Below, in pieces: positions 29,069 to 38,120 of a stretch of 55,265 nt of DNA (position 1 is the first letter of the stretch; every line of letters starts with the position of its first letter). The DNA is taken from contig JFBG01000040.1 in NCBI GenBank assembly GCA_000583135.1, positions 1 to 55,265 of the forward strand, given 5' to 3'. Source of the stretch: Thioalkalivibrio sp. HK1. Its GTDB lineage: Bacteria > Pseudomonadota > Gammaproteobacteria > HK1. The position numbers and the translations under genes are program-made. The notes under the pieces were generated by a model. It did not search any database and had not been told where the DNA came from. It worked only from the letters and a program-made list of their open reading frames with translations.

Positions 29069-29632
29069 GACCCCCCCCTTATGAATATCCGGCGCGATGT
29101 ACCTTCCCCCCAAGACCCCGAAGGCCTCGCGCACTTCTCATTCCGACCGCCGCACCTCGAAGAGGGCCAAGCAGGGCAACCCCGGCGCACCGATCGACCG
29201 CTACGAAAGGATGTATATACCATACCCTCGAGTTCCAGCCCCGATCCCGATCCTCCCGAACCATCCGATCCCCGCAAAAACCGACACGAAAGAGCTCGAA
29301 AACGCAGCCACCCCCAACCTCCCCACCGCAACTTTGGCAAAATCCCCATCATCCAACCATGAAGCCTCTGGTGGCGCAAGATTGCCGACGGTGCCGAATA
29401 AGGATGCCCAAGGTCGCCTTTTCCGATTCCGGATAGGCTGCCTTGCAGGAGATCGAAGCCCCCGGCCGAAATCGGATTACAATGCACCTGTCAATACTCG
29501 CTCCGACCCGCTCGCATACACTACCCAAAATGCGTATGCAAGCCAACCTGTCGATTCGAGCGTACGATTTCGTCAATCACGGATTTCGGACGACCCCGTC
29601 ATGGCAGATGAAACGAATTCAAAGGTGATCTC
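29069..29632. other. Intergenic region between divergent prpE and the ATPase module
   Basis: About 560 bases with no gene I can support. On the minus strand a TATATA-type -10 word at about 29212-29219 is a candidate promoter element for prpE, though no clear -35 was found. On the plus side a tiny open frame starts at ATG 29602 (MADETNSKVIS) and its stop overlaps the GTG start of the ATPase. It could be a leader peptide, or chance. The sequence becomes richer in A+T toward 29500-29600, which marks the edge of the foreign-looking segment. Confidence 0.45.
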
Positions 29633-31534
29633 GTGATCAAGCGATGGAAAATAGCCAACTTCAAATCAATTCGAGACGAAACGGAACTGGAATTGGCCCC
29701 ACTGACAATCTTCGCCGGCGCCAACAGCAGCGGCAAGAGCACGGTTCTTCAATCGATCTTGCTCATCGCCCAGACTCTTGCACACAAAATCGACTCCAAA
29801 CCCATCGTTCTAAATGGATCTTTATCCAAGCTCGGTAAATTCGACGACCTGAAATCCAACGGGACAGGTGTGGATCACATATTAGTCGGCTGGTATTGCG
29901 AGCCAAGCGAAAAACGTATCGATTCATTCGAGTGTGAACTGTCATTTGATGCAAATCCAAGCTCTGCTGATGGAGCCATTTATCAGCTACAACCTCGACT
30001 TCGCCATTTAGATTTGACTGCTAGCATTCAAAATCACATATTTTTCCGGGATCGTTCTCATTCTCTTCATAGAGAAAATTCTCTAGAAAACATATCGATA
30101 CAGGCTTTTTCTTTGGATATCGATGCTGAAAAAGACAAGATATCTCTGCTTAATAAAATCGAAGGATTCGATGAAACAAGAAATACGCTATCAGTTAATA
30201 TAAATATCGATGATAATTCTTTAGCGGGAATCCGAGCAGAGCTGCCTACCGCTGAAATCGTAGGTTGTGAATTTCATCATTTTTTGCCTGCTGCTATGAC
30301 ACTGGATATCGATCCAGCAGCCGAAATAGCTCAGGCATTCATTTCTACTCTCACCAATGAATACAATCTACATTGGAGACACTCTATTGAAATGGATGAA
30401 GAAGTGGTACCACCCGCAACACTCCTTAAGTCTATTGATTTTCTTGATAAAATAGATGATGGACAATTTGAACTGCATAATACTCTACAGAAAAAACTTA
30501 GGGATACCGCCGATGAAAAAATCTCCCTTATGTCTTGGATTAGCTACGTTAGAAGTATTTCTTCAAAAGCGAAAGAGGGCATTCGTAATAGACTTCGATC
30601 AGACAACTCAATAGAAAATAAAATGATCGAGACAATACGAGAAAATTTAATGTCGTCTCAAGGCATCACTTCTCGTAAACTCATTTCTCATAGGCCCACT
30701 TCGAATCTGCCAATTGCTATGAGACATATCGATCGTTTTTTCTCGGAGAAAGTGAAATACCTCGGTCCACTTCGGGATGAACCAAAAGCCTTGTATCCAT
30801 TAGGCACTTTGGCCGATCCTGCAGATGTTGGACTAAGAGGAGAGCAAACCGCGGCAGTTTTACAAGTTCATTGTAATACATCTGTTACCTACTTACCTAC
30901 GACAAATTTCCCTGAGGCGAATTCTGAATCATCAGAAATCAACAGGACGACCGCCAGTACATCACTCGCAGAAGCGGTGGGAGACTGGGCACAATATCTT
31001 GGAGTTGCTGAGGATATACAAACATCTGATCGTGGGAATTTAGGACATGAGATCAAGGTCGATTTAGGTAATGGTTCAGAGGAACAAGACCTGACGCATG
31101 TTGGAGTAGGCGTCAGCCAAGTATTGCCCATTCTAGTAATGGGTCTTCTGTCAAAAGAAGATACGACACTGATTTTCGAGCAGCCGGAACTTCATCTACA
31201 TCCGCTAGTGCAGACAAGGCTTGCCGATTTTTTTATCTCGATAGCGTTACTAAATAGACAATGCATCGTCGAGACGCATAGCGAGCATTTAATCAATAGA
31301 ATACGATTTCGTGTAGCCGCAGCATCGGTTGAGCAACCATTGACTGATATTTCGAAAATTTACTTTGTTGAGAAAAAAGAAAGAACGTCCCGATTCAAAG
31401 AAGTTGTCATCAATGAATACGGTGCCGTTCAAAACTGGCCTGTAGGATTCTTTGATGAATCAACCATAGAAGCCGAAAATATCCTCAAAGAAGCTATCAA
31501 CAAAAAACGTGCAAGAACACACAAAGGTAACTAA
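29633..31534 (+). CDS. SMC/ABC-type AAA ATPase (DUF3696-like), candidate defence ATPase
   Basis: P-loop ATPase of the ABC/SMC/OLD-like class. The protein starts IKRWKIANFKSIRDETELEL, the usual first strand of RecF/OLD-type heads. Walker A GANSSGKST is at 29-37, a GVGVSQVLPILV signature-like motif precedes Walker B (LIFEQPELHLHP, about 513-524), and the switch His is in ETHSEH (about 549). Between them lies a ~400-residue divergent insertion. No nuclease (Toprim) domain is visible after the head, unlike full OLD proteins, so any effector activity should reside in the partner gene. The A+T-rich sequence and codon use differ strongly from neighbours, a sign of transfer. The GTG start has AAGGTGAT just upstream. 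The next gene starts two bases after its stop. Confidence 0.88.
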   Translation: MIKRWKIANFKSIRDETELELAPLTIFAGANSSGKSTVLQSILLIAQTLAHKIDSKPIVLNGSLSKLGKFDDLKSNGTGVDHILVGWYCEPSEKRIDSFECELSFDANPSSADGAIYQLQPRLRHLDLTASIQNHIFFRDRSHSLHRENSLENISIQAFSLDIDAEKDKISLLNKIEGFDETRNTLSVNINIDDNSLAGIRAELPTAEIVGCEFHHFLPAAMTLDIDPAAEIAQAFISTLTNEYNLHWRHSIEMDEEVVPPATLLKSIDFLDKIDDGQFELHNTLQKKLRDTADEKISLMSWISYVRSISSKAKEGIRNRLRSDNSIENKMIETIRENLMSSQGITSRKLISHRPTSNLPIAMRHIDRFFSEKVKYLGPLRDEPKALYPLGTLADPADVGLRGEQTAAVLQVHCNTSVTYLPTTNFPEANSESSEINRTTASTSLAEAVGDWAQYLGVAEDIQTSDRGNLGHEIKVDLGNGSEEQDLTHVGVGVSQVLPILVMGLLSKEDTTLIFEQPELHLHPLVQTRLADFFISIALLNRQCIVETHSEHLINRIRFRVAAASVEQPLTDISKIYFVEKKERTSRFKEVVINEYGAVQNWPVGFFDESTIEAENILKEAINKKRARTHKGN

Positions 31535-31536
31535 TC

Positions 31537-32646
31537 ATGCAAGCGACATTGACAGTTTTGATAGATGCAGGAATTCTCGCTCCACCTTGCCCAAATGACA
31601 AGCCTTCTCGTTTTCATAAGTATATAGATACATTACGACACTTGAGAGAATTGTTAATTCAACCATGGATTTCTGTACGACTTAGAGAAAATTCCTGGGA
31701 TGTTTTTGTGGATGAAGCAGGTAAATTTATCTCTCCTACGGATACAATTCGATCAGCGATCAAAATTCACGGAATACAGACATTTGACGAGCAAACAATT
31801 GCTTGGGCTACCAAGAAAATTCCTTCGCTACTATTCTCTTCGCCTCATTTTGAAGAATATTTCAATGCCTGTGTTCGTGACTATGACTTCAGATCCAACC
31901 CAGATCTATTAGGCTTGACGGAAGCATCCGTACATGATCAAAGTTTTGAGCGATGTGTAGTCTTGGCTTCAATCTTACATTGCTATTGCAACACTAGCGG
32001 TATTCGTCTCTTTGTTAAAAATACCCCTGATTCAGGAAAAATTGAAATCCAAGCATCTATTCGTAGTATTGAACCCAAACGTGACGACATGGGAAATGTC
32101 CCATTTCAACCTGATACATTCAAAGGTGATATTCTTATCTGCGATAGCCTCTCTGGATTACTTAAGTCGATTGATTGGATAGATATAGCAAAATTTTGGA
32201 AATCTGATCCAAACACTAATTTCGAAACGGCGTTACAATTTTCCATATTCAAATTTAAGTATCCTTTTGATCAAAGCGTCAAAGTCGATTGGCCAATAGA
32301 CGTGCCTGTGTTATGGGATTCAAAATTTATCGAAAGCGCCAAGAAATGTTGCGAGAAAAGCGAGAAAAGCTGGAAAAAAGTCATGCCTAGTATGTTCCGT
32401 ACCATCGCAGATATCGTTGTCGGTCTTAACGCAAAAGAACACAAAACTCGTAACAAACATGCACTCAAAAAAAATAAAAAAGGAGGATCTCAACGCACCC
32501 GCCTATCAGGAGATAAAGCACAGCGAGATAAAGCACAGCGCGCCAACGTTTACTCTGGATATCGTCTTCATTATTGGCAGAAAAGTGACGGCTATATTAG
32601 TCTAGATTCTATAGGACCTCATAGTCATGAATCCATTCGAAGATAA
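31537..32646 (+). CDS. Unrecognised protein, partner of the ATPase; candidate effector
   Basis: I do not recognise this 369-residue protein. It has no signal peptide or membrane helix. The body looks like a mixed alpha/beta soluble protein, with segments such as RFHKYIDTLRHLRELLIQPW and GDILICDSLSGLLKSIDWID. The C-terminal ~70 residues are very basic (NKHALKKNKKGGSQRTRLSG, then DKAQRDKAQR) and could bind nucleic acid. It starts two bases after the ATPase stop, shares its A+T-rich composition and is surely cotranscribed. By analogy with other two-gene ATPase defence modules it may be the effector or sensor, but nothing in the sequence identifies a catalytic site. Confidence 0.75.
   Translation: MQATLTVLIDAGILAPPCPNDKPSRFHKYIDTLRHLRELLIQPWISVRLRENSWDVFVDEAGKFISPTDTIRSAIKIHGIQTFDEQTIAWATKKIPSLLFSSPHFEEYFNACVRDYDFRSNPDLLGLTEASVHDQSFERCVVLASILHCYCNTSGIRLFVKNTPDSGKIEIQASIRSIEPKRDDMGNVPFQPDTFKGDILICDSLSGLLKSIDWIDIAKFWKSDPNTNFETALQFSIFKFKYPFDQSVKVDWPIDVPVLWDSKFIESAKKCCEKSEKSWKKVMPSMFRTIADIVVGLNAKEHKTRNKHALKKNKKGGSQRTRLSGDKAQRDKAQRANVYSGYRLHYWQKSDGYISLDSIGPHSHESIRR
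32512..32541 (+). repeat. 15-base tandem duplication in the basic tail of the ATPase partner
   Basis: GATAAAGCACAGCGA occurs twice in direct succession with one mismatch, encoding DKAQR-DKAQR. Upstream at about 32467-32480 lie two runs of A (eight and six) followed by GGAGGA. These are error-prone or slippage-prone features in the same tail. Confidence 0.7.
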
Positions 32647-32834
32647 TCCGATCTTATCGATTATCGATCGATAGAAAGCCTATGGAATTGCACTTGAGTG
32701 TCAATTGATCAATTATCGGAATCGAGGGAATCACCAACAATTCCCTACTTTCCGCAGATTCTTGTAAAATATCGAAACATCCGCCAAAAACCGCTCGTAG
32801 CCTATCTTCGAACTCCAAAACATCGAATCGCGCC

Positions 32835-33833
32835 ATGCTAACCGACTCGTTTTTCGCTTCGAACAAAGTGATCCTCGCGCCGATGGCGGGGGTAACGGAT
32901 CGGCCCTTTCGGTCGCTTTGTCGGGGGTTGGGGGCGGATCTGGCGGTTTCGGAGATGGTGAGCAGCGACCCTCGTCTTCGGGGGAGTGTCAAGACCTTGC
33001 GGCGGATCGATCATGTGGGGGAGCCCTTGCCTCGGTCGGTGCAGATCGCCGGGGCGGATCCGGATTGGCTGGCGGATGCGGCTCGCTTCAATATCGATCG
33101 CGGGGCCGATATCATCGATATCAATATGGGTTGTCCGGCCAAGAAGGTCTGCAATGTGGCGGCGGGGTCGGCTTTGCTCTCGGACGAGGCTTTGGTCGCC
33201 CGCATCTTGGAGAAGGTGGTGGCCTCGATCGATGCTCCGGTCACTCTCAAGATTCGTACCGGCCCCGATCCGGGAACACGCAACGCGCTGCGCATCGCTC
33301 ATATCGCGCAAGAGTCCGGTATTCGGGCGCTTGCGATCCACGGTCGTACCCGTCAGTGCGCCTTTCGGGGCGAGGCGGAGTACGAGACCATTCGCAAGGT
33401 CAAGGCGCAGGCGAGGATACCGATCATCGCCAACGGGGATATCACCTCCCCCGAACAAGCGCAGCGGGTGCTTCGGTTCACCGGTGCCGATGCGGTGATG
33501 ATCGGGCGCGCGGCCCAAGGCGATCCTTGGCTGCCCGGGCGAATCGCTCGCTTCTTGCACGATGGAACACTTCTACCCCTGCCTAGCCTGCAAGAGCGTG
33601 CCGATGTGCTGATCCAGCACTTGCGCGCGCTGCATGATTTCCACGGCGAAAGGACCGGGGCGAAGATCGCCCGCAAGCATCTTTCTTGGCATTGCCGGGC
33701 TTATGCCGGCGGTGAGGAATTCTGGCGGCGTATCAATCATGTCGAATGCCCGCAGCGGCAGATCGCCTTGACCCGCGATTTTTTCCGCCAGAAGATGGAC
33801 GAGTCGCAGTCCGATTCGATGGCTGCGGCATAG
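32835..33833 (+). CDS. dusB: tRNA-dihydrouridine synthase (DusB-like)
   Basis: FMN enzyme that reduces uridines in the tRNA D-loop. The TIM-barrel start VILAPMAGVTDRPFRSLCRG, the substrate/FMN loop DINMGCPAKKVCN with its catalytic Cys, AIHGRTRQC and IANGDI are present. GADAVMIGRAAQGDPWLP completes the barrel, and a C-terminal helical tRNA-binding domain follows (ARKHLSWHCRAY). The 332 residues match DusB. fis, the usual neighbour in enterics, is absent. Base composition returns abruptly to G+C-rich here, so the right edge of the foreign-looking segment lies just upstream. Confidence 0.93.
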   Translation: MLTDSFFASNKVILAPMAGVTDRPFRSLCRGLGADLAVSEMVSSDPRLRGSVKTLRRIDHVGEPLPRSVQIAGADPDWLADAARFNIDRGADIIDINMGCPAKKVCNVAAGSALLSDEALVARILEKVVASIDAPVTLKIRTGPDPGTRNALRIAHIAQESGIRALAIHGRTRQCAFRGEAEYETIRKVKAQARIPIIANGDITSPEQAQRVLRFTGADAVMIGRAAQGDPWLPGRIARFLHDGTLLPLPSLQERADVLIQHLRALHDFHGERTGAKIARKHLSWHCRAYAGGEEFWRRINHVECPQRQIALTRDFFRQKMDESQSDSMAAA

Positions 33834-33867
33834 CATCCGGCGACAAATCAATCATGGAGAGACATAA

Positions 33868-34052
33868 GTGATACTTGGAATGCAAATCGGGGACTGGATA
33901 GGTTTGATAGTCACCTGGGTATCGAACTCATCTTTTTATGGATGCTCTTTACGCTGCGGGCGTCGGTTTTTCGTATCGAGCGCATATTGTCAAAGATGAA
34001 CGATCAAATGGACTCGCCCGGGGAAATGGAAGGTAGGGAGGATCGATCATGA
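33868..34052 (+). pseudogene. Small membrane protein, paralogue 1 of 3, apparently frameshifted
   Basis: A GTG at 33868 (ATG 33880 also possible) has an ideal GGAGAG six bases upstream. That frame reads ILGMQIGDWIGLIVTW and then runs into non-membrane sequence and a stop at 33999. From about 33915 another frame reads GIELIFLWMLFTLRASVFRI and ends at 34052, where its TGA overlaps the ATG of the next gene (ATGA). Joined by one frame change, the product is a ~60-residue one-helix protein whose LWxxxTLxxSVxRI motif matches the next two genes. It is either a recent frameshift mutation, a sequencing error or recoding. Confidence 0.6.
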
Positions 34053-34333
34053 GCACTGAAACCTCGTGGTCCATATCCATCGATTTCGACAAATTAGTAG
34101 GCATCACCGACTTCATACCGGGTATAAGTTGGAATTTCGATCCACCGGAGCCGCTCGGGGCGATATTATTCATCCTCTTTCCCCTTGCCTTGGCGGTGTT
34201 TTTATTCCCCCTTTGGTACGTCTACACGCTCAAAGAATCGACCACACGCATCGAGCGCACATTGATGGAGTCAAGAGAACATCGAGCGAATCCCTTGGAA
34301 GACGAGGAGACAAAATCATGTCCAACGCAATGA
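34049..34333 (+). CDS. Small membrane protein, paralogue 2 of 3
   Basis: A 94-residue protein with one strong hydrophobic helix (AILFILFPLALAVFLFPLWYVY), then a charged tail TLKESTTRIERTLMESREH. The motif LWxxxTLxxSxxRI links it to its two neighbours. AGGGAGG lies seven bases before the ATG. The start overlaps the upstream reading frame (ATGA) and its 3' end overlaps the next gene by 16 bases, so the three are translated together. Function unknown; by topology it has a short soluble tail that could contact a partner. Confidence 0.75.
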   Translation: MSTETSWSISIDFDKLVGITDFIPGISWNFDPPEPLGAILFILFPLALAVFLFPLWYVYTLKESTTRIERTLMESREHRANPLEDEETKSCPTQ

Positions 34334-34500
34334 TTTTGCTACTCGTTGCGATTGCCTTGGGGATTTTCATCCTTCAGTTATGGCTTGTCTTGACGCTTTT
34401 ATCGTCGGTGAGACGCATCGATGGTTCATTGGCGAAACTGATGCAACGCGGCGGACTTCCGGTCTTGCGTCGTCCCCCCAAGGAAGAGGGCGACGGATAA
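34318..34500 (+). CDS. Small membrane protein, paralogue 3 of 3
   Basis: A 60-residue protein (MSNAMILLLVAIALGIFILQ start) with one membrane helix, then TLLSSVRRIDGSLAKLMQRG and a basic Pro-rich end. GAGGAG lies eight bases before the ATG. It aligns with paralogue 1 over GIFILQLWLVLTLLSSVRRI against GIELIFLWMLFTLRASVFRI. It is the last of the tandem set and a perfect 9-bp hairpin follows. Function unknown. Confidence 0.75.
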   Translation: MSNAMILLLVAIALGIFILQLWLVLTLLSSVRRIDGSLAKLMQRGGLPVLRRPPKEEGDG

Positions 34501-34525
34501 GGCTTCGATAAAGGCACCCTTTTAA

Positions 34526-34549
34526 GCCCCCGATACAAGCATCGGGGGC
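34526..34549 (+). terminator. Perfect 9-bp hairpin between the small membrane genes and purH
   Basis: GCCCCCGAT and ATCGGGGGC pair perfectly around a 6-base loop (ACAAGC). There is no T-run after it, so it is not a textbook intrinsic terminator. It could weakly terminate the upstream genes, stabilise a 3' end or act in the purH leader. Confidence 0.4.
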
Positions 34550-34737
34550 GAGCATCGCAGCACTCATCTTTCGCCGCACCGATCTTGGCCGGAATCGCCA
34601 TCGTCACCATCAGCCAGCATCGACCCCTTACAATTCCGCAAGGCAGCACCATCGTCATCCGGCTTCCCTCCGCAGCATGCATCCGGCACGCATCCTCGGA
34701 TTCGAACGAAGCCCCTTGGAAACAGGACACCCCCACC

Positions 34738-36399
34738 GTGACCCACCCCGAAAGCACCAAAGGCTCGGTCAAGCGAGCATTGATCAGCGTCTCCGATAAA
34801 AGCGGGATCGCCGAATTCGCCCGCGAGTTGCACCGGCTCGGCATCGAAATCATCTCCACCGGCGGCACCGCCCGGCTATTGGAGGAAGCGAAGGTGCCGG
34901 TGGTGGAGGTATCCGAAAGAACCGGCTTTCCGGCGATGATGGACGGGCGGTTGAAGACCCTGCACCCGAAGATCCACGGCGGACTTTTAGGGCGTCGGGA
35001 TATCGATGCCCCGGCGATGCGCGAACATGATATCGACGACATCGACCTTCTCGTGGTCAACCTCTATCCCTTCGCAAGCGTCACTCGCCGCCCGGATTGC
35101 GATCTGGCCACCGCCATCGAAAATATCGATATCGGCGGGCCGGCGATGCTGCGGGCGGCGGCCAAGAATCATGCTTGGGTAACGGTGGTGGTGGATAGCG
35201 CCGACTATCAGCGGGTGCTGGATGAACTGGAGCGCGATGGAAGAGTGAGCGATCACTCCAGGTTCATGCTCGCGACCCGAGCCTTCGAGCACACCGCCGG
35301 CTACGATGCGATGATCGCCAACTACTTGGGCGCTCGGGTGGCCAAGAGCGGGGGGCAGGAAGGCAAAGAGGCCGATAACGACAAGGGGAGCGAAGAGGAG
35401 ATATTCCCCGAAACCGTGACCTTTCAGTATCGGATGAAGCAAAGGATGCGCTACGGCGAGAACCCCCACCAAAGAGCGGCCTTCTACGCCGGACCGGGGA
35501 ACGCCGATGCAACCTTCGCCAATATCGCCGGCGCGCGGCAACTCCAAGGCAAGGCGCTGTCTTTCAACAATATCGCCGATACCGACGCCGCCTGGGGCTG
35601 CGTTGTTACTTTCACCGAGCCCGCCTGCGTCATCGTCAAACACGCCAACCCTTGCGGGGTCTCCATCGGCTCCGATATCAAGACCGCCTACGAACGCGCC
35701 TTTCGCACCGATCCGACCTCCGCTTTCGGCGGCATCATCGCCTTCAACCGACGACTCGACGGGGCCACCGCCAAGGAGATCGTCGAGCGGCAGTTCGCGG
35801 AAGTCGTCATCGCCCCCGAAGTCGATGCCGATGCCGCCGACATCTTCAAACAAAAACGCGATGTCCGCCTATTGGACGGCGGGGGATTGCCGATCGAGAG
35901 CGCTTCGGCCTCTTCGGCCGCAACCCCGGTCGAAGCGCTCGAAACCCGCTGGGTCGATGGCGGGCTTTTATTGCAAGAGCGTGACCTGCGCATCATCGAG
36001 GCTTCGGATTTGAAGGTCGTCACCCGACGTGCGCCAACCGACGATCAGATCCGCGACCTCCTCTTCGCTTGGAAGGTCGTTCGCTTCGTCAAATCGAATG
36101 CCATCGTCTATTGTCGAGAGGGGATGACCATCGGCGTCGGGGCGGGGCAAATGAGCCGGGTCTACTCCGCCCGCATCGCGGCCATCAAGGCCGAGGACGA
36201 GGGGCTTTCGGTGCGCGGGTCGGTCTTGGCATCGGACGCATTCTTCCCTTTCCGAGACGGGATCGATGCCGCGGCCGCCGCCGGAGTCGAAGCGGTGATC
36301 GAGCCCGGCGGTTCCATGCGCGACGATGAAGTGATAGCCGCCGCCGACGAGCACAATCTGGCGATGGTCTTCACCGGCGTTCGCCATTTCCGCCACTGA
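34738..36399 (+). CDS. purH: Bifunctional AICAR transformylase / IMP cyclohydrolase
   Basis: Catalyses the last two steps of de novo IMP synthesis. The IMP cyclohydrolase domain starts [20 protein letters not shown], with STGGTARLL and [18 protein letters not shown]. The transformylase domain has [22 protein letters not shown] with the catalytic Lys-His, [13 protein letters not shown] and [11 protein letters not shown] use the GTG at 34738 (553 residues, normal is about 530); the frame is open to 34585 but the added part is not PurH-like. A short acidic insertion lies near residue 205 ([17 protein letters not shown]). It is followed by purD. Confidence 0.96.
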   Translation: MTHPESTKGSVKRALISVSDKSGIAEFARELHRLGIEIISTGGTARLLEEAKVPVVEVSERTGFPAMMDGRLKTLHPKIHGGLLGRRDIDAPAMREHDIDDIDLLVVNLYPFASVTRRPDCDLATAIENIDIGGPAMLRAAAKNHAWVTVVVDSADYQRVLDELERDGRVSDHSRFMLATRAFEHTAGYDAMIANYLGARVAKSGGQEGKEADNDKGSEEEIFPETVTFQYRMKQRMRYGENPHQRAAFYAGPGNADATFANIAGARQLQGKALSFNNIADTDAAWGCVVTFTEPACVIVKHANPCGVSIGSDIKTAYERAFRTDPTSAFGGIIAFNRRLDGATAKEIVERQFAEVVIAPEVDADAADIFKQKRDVRLLDGGGLPIESASASSAATPVEALETRWVDGGLLLQERDLRIIEASDLKVVTRRAPTDDQIRDLLFAWKVVRFVKSNAIVYCREGMTIGVGAGQMSRVYSARIAAIKAEDEGLSVRGSVLASDAFFPFRDGIDAAAAAGVEAVIEPGGSMRDDEVIAAADEHNLAMVFTGVRHFRH

Positions 36400-36520
36400 T
36401 CGGTGCTTGAAGACGAGGGCGGGGGTGAAGACGAACAACCCCCCGTCGATAGCGCTCCTTCCCCCACGCCATCCCGATCCCTCTTCGATATTCGAAACGA
36501 ACCCCCGGAGAATCGCGCCC

Positions 36521-37912
36521 GTGTCGAATACCCCTCATCGAGCCCGAACCCTTCTCGTGATCGGAGGCGGCGGGCGAGAACATGCACTGGTGTGGAGCTT
36601 GGCCCGCAGCCCCGAGGTATCAAGGGTGTTGGTGGCTCCGGGGAATGCGGGCACATCGAACGAGCCCAAGGTCGAAAACTTGCCCATCGCTGATCACGAT
36701 ATCGAGGCCTTGGCGCTGATCGCGAAAGAGCGCAAGGTGGATCTGACCGTCGTCGGGCCGGAAACACCCCTCGTGGCGGGGATCGTCGATCATTTCTCGG
36801 CCCAAGGGCTTCGCATCTTCGGGCCGAGCGCGGCAGCGGCTCGTCTCGAGGGCTCGAAATCCTTCGCCAAGGATTTCCTCGCCCGCCACCGCATCCCCAC
36901 CGCCGCCCATGGCGTTTTCACCCGCATCGAGGATGCCAAGGCCTATATCGAAAAGCGCCGAGCGCCGATCGTCATCAAAGCCGACGGACTCGCCGCGGGC
37001 AAAGGGGTGATCGTGGCTCGCTCGAACAACCAAGCCATCGAAGCCGCCCGCGAGATGCTCGAAGGCGGGGCCTTCGGGGGAGCCGGACGCACCATCGTGA
37101 TCGAGGATTTTTTGGCGGGCGAAGAAGCGAGTTTCATCTGCGTCGCCGGAAGCCAAGGCGTGGTGCCCTTGGCATCGGCGCAAGATCACAAAACCCTCTT
37201 GGATGGCGATGAAGGCCCGAATACCGGCGGCATGGGCGCTTACTCCCCGGCTCCGGTGGTCGATGCCCGCCTATCGGATCGCATCATGCGCGAGATCATC
37301 CACCCGACCCTGCAAGGCCTTGCCGCCGAGGGGATGCCCTATACCGGATTCCTCTACGCAGGTTTGATGATCGACCCCGACGGCGCCCCCCATGTAATCG
37401 AATTCAATTGTCGGCTAGGGGATCCCGAAACCCAGCCGATCTTGCTAAGACTACGCTCGAGCCTTCTCGATCTGATCGAGGCCGCATTGGCCGGCGATCC
37501 CGCTAAAAACCCGCCCGAATGGGACGAACGCGCCTCGTTGGGGGTGGTGATGGCTTCCGAGGGCTATCCCGAAAAGCCTCGAAAAGGGGATGTGATCCAC
37601 GGTCTCGATGAGTCGCAGGAAAGAACGGGAGAGGGCATCGGAGAGGAAAGCGGCGGATCGGGAAAAAGCGGTGAGGTGGATAACCCCGTCACCAAAGTCT
37701 TCCACGCCGGCACCGCACTTCAAGGCGATAGGGTGGTCACTTCCGGAGGACGCGTCTTATGTATCTGCGCGCTGGGCAAGGATGTCAGCGAAGCCCGGCG
37801 AATCGCCCTTGATCGGGCCGACGGGATTCAATGGCCCGGCGCCTTCTTTCGCCGCGATATCGGCCACCGCGCCATCGCCCGAGAGGAGGCGCGGGCCAAG
37901 AAAATCGGATAG
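36521..37912 (+). CDS. purD: Phosphoribosylamine-glycine ligase
   Basis: ATP-grasp enzyme forming glycinamide ribonucleotide. The N-terminus [20 protein letters not shown], then [29 protein letters not shown], EFLxGEEASF-like [26 protein letters not shown] and [12 protein letters not shown] are all present. The GTG at 36521 follows GGAG and gives 463 residues, about 35 more than usual. The excess is mainly a Gly/Glu/Ser insertion near residue 365-385 ([19 protein letters not shown]) before [10 protein letters not shown]. purH lies 121 bases upstream. Confidence 0.95.
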   Translation: MSNTPHRARTLLVIGGGGREHALVWSLARSPEVSRVLVAPGNAGTSNEPKVENLPIADHDIEALALIAKERKVDLTVVGPETPLVAGIVDHFSAQGLRIFGPSAAAARLEGSKSFAKDFLARHRIPTAAHGVFTRIEDAKAYIEKRRAPIVIKADGLAAGKGVIVARSNNQAIEAAREMLEGGAFGGAGRTIVIEDFLAGEEASFICVAGSQGVVPLASAQDHKTLLDGDEGPNTGGMGAYSPAPVVDARLSDRIMREIIHPTLQGLAAEGMPYTGFLYAGLMIDPDGAPHVIEFNCRLGDPETQPILLRLRSSLLDLIEAALAGDPAKNPPEWDERASLGVVMASEGYPEKPRKGDVIHGLDESQERTGEGIGEESGGSGKSGEVDNPVTKVFHAGTALQGDRVVTSGGRVLCICALGKDVSEARRIALDRADGIQWPGAFFRRDIGHRAIAREEARAKKIG

Positions 37913-37941
37913 TTGCCGGATGGGGCGATGTCGGACGAGGC

Positions 37942-37965
37942 GCTATCCGAGCGATATCGGATAGC
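37942..37965. terminator. Hairpin between convergent purD and hisH
   Basis: GCTATCCG and CGGATAGC form an 8-bp perfect stem with an 8-base loop, 29 bases after the purD stop. Downstream is a mixed pyrimidine stretch (ATCTCTCTTTT) rather than a clean T-run. It may serve purD and, from the other side, the his genes. Confidence 0.4.
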
Positions 37966-38120
37966 CGGCGGACTGAAAATCTCTCTTTTAAGATGGATCC
38001 AAAAAAGCGCTCGACCGGCTCATATTCGATCGCTTGTCTTCGGCTTCGTAACCGCGCCCCGGCGAGCCCTTCTCGGCGAAAGCCCCCGCTTTGGCCCTCG
38101 ACCCCTCGCCGAGCGACTTG

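Noticed and set aside
29097..29636. 179-codon plus-strand open frame before the ATPase
   Set aside because: Pro/Ser/Arg-rich, no ribosome site, overlaps the prpE promoter region; only its last 11 codons could be a leader peptide.
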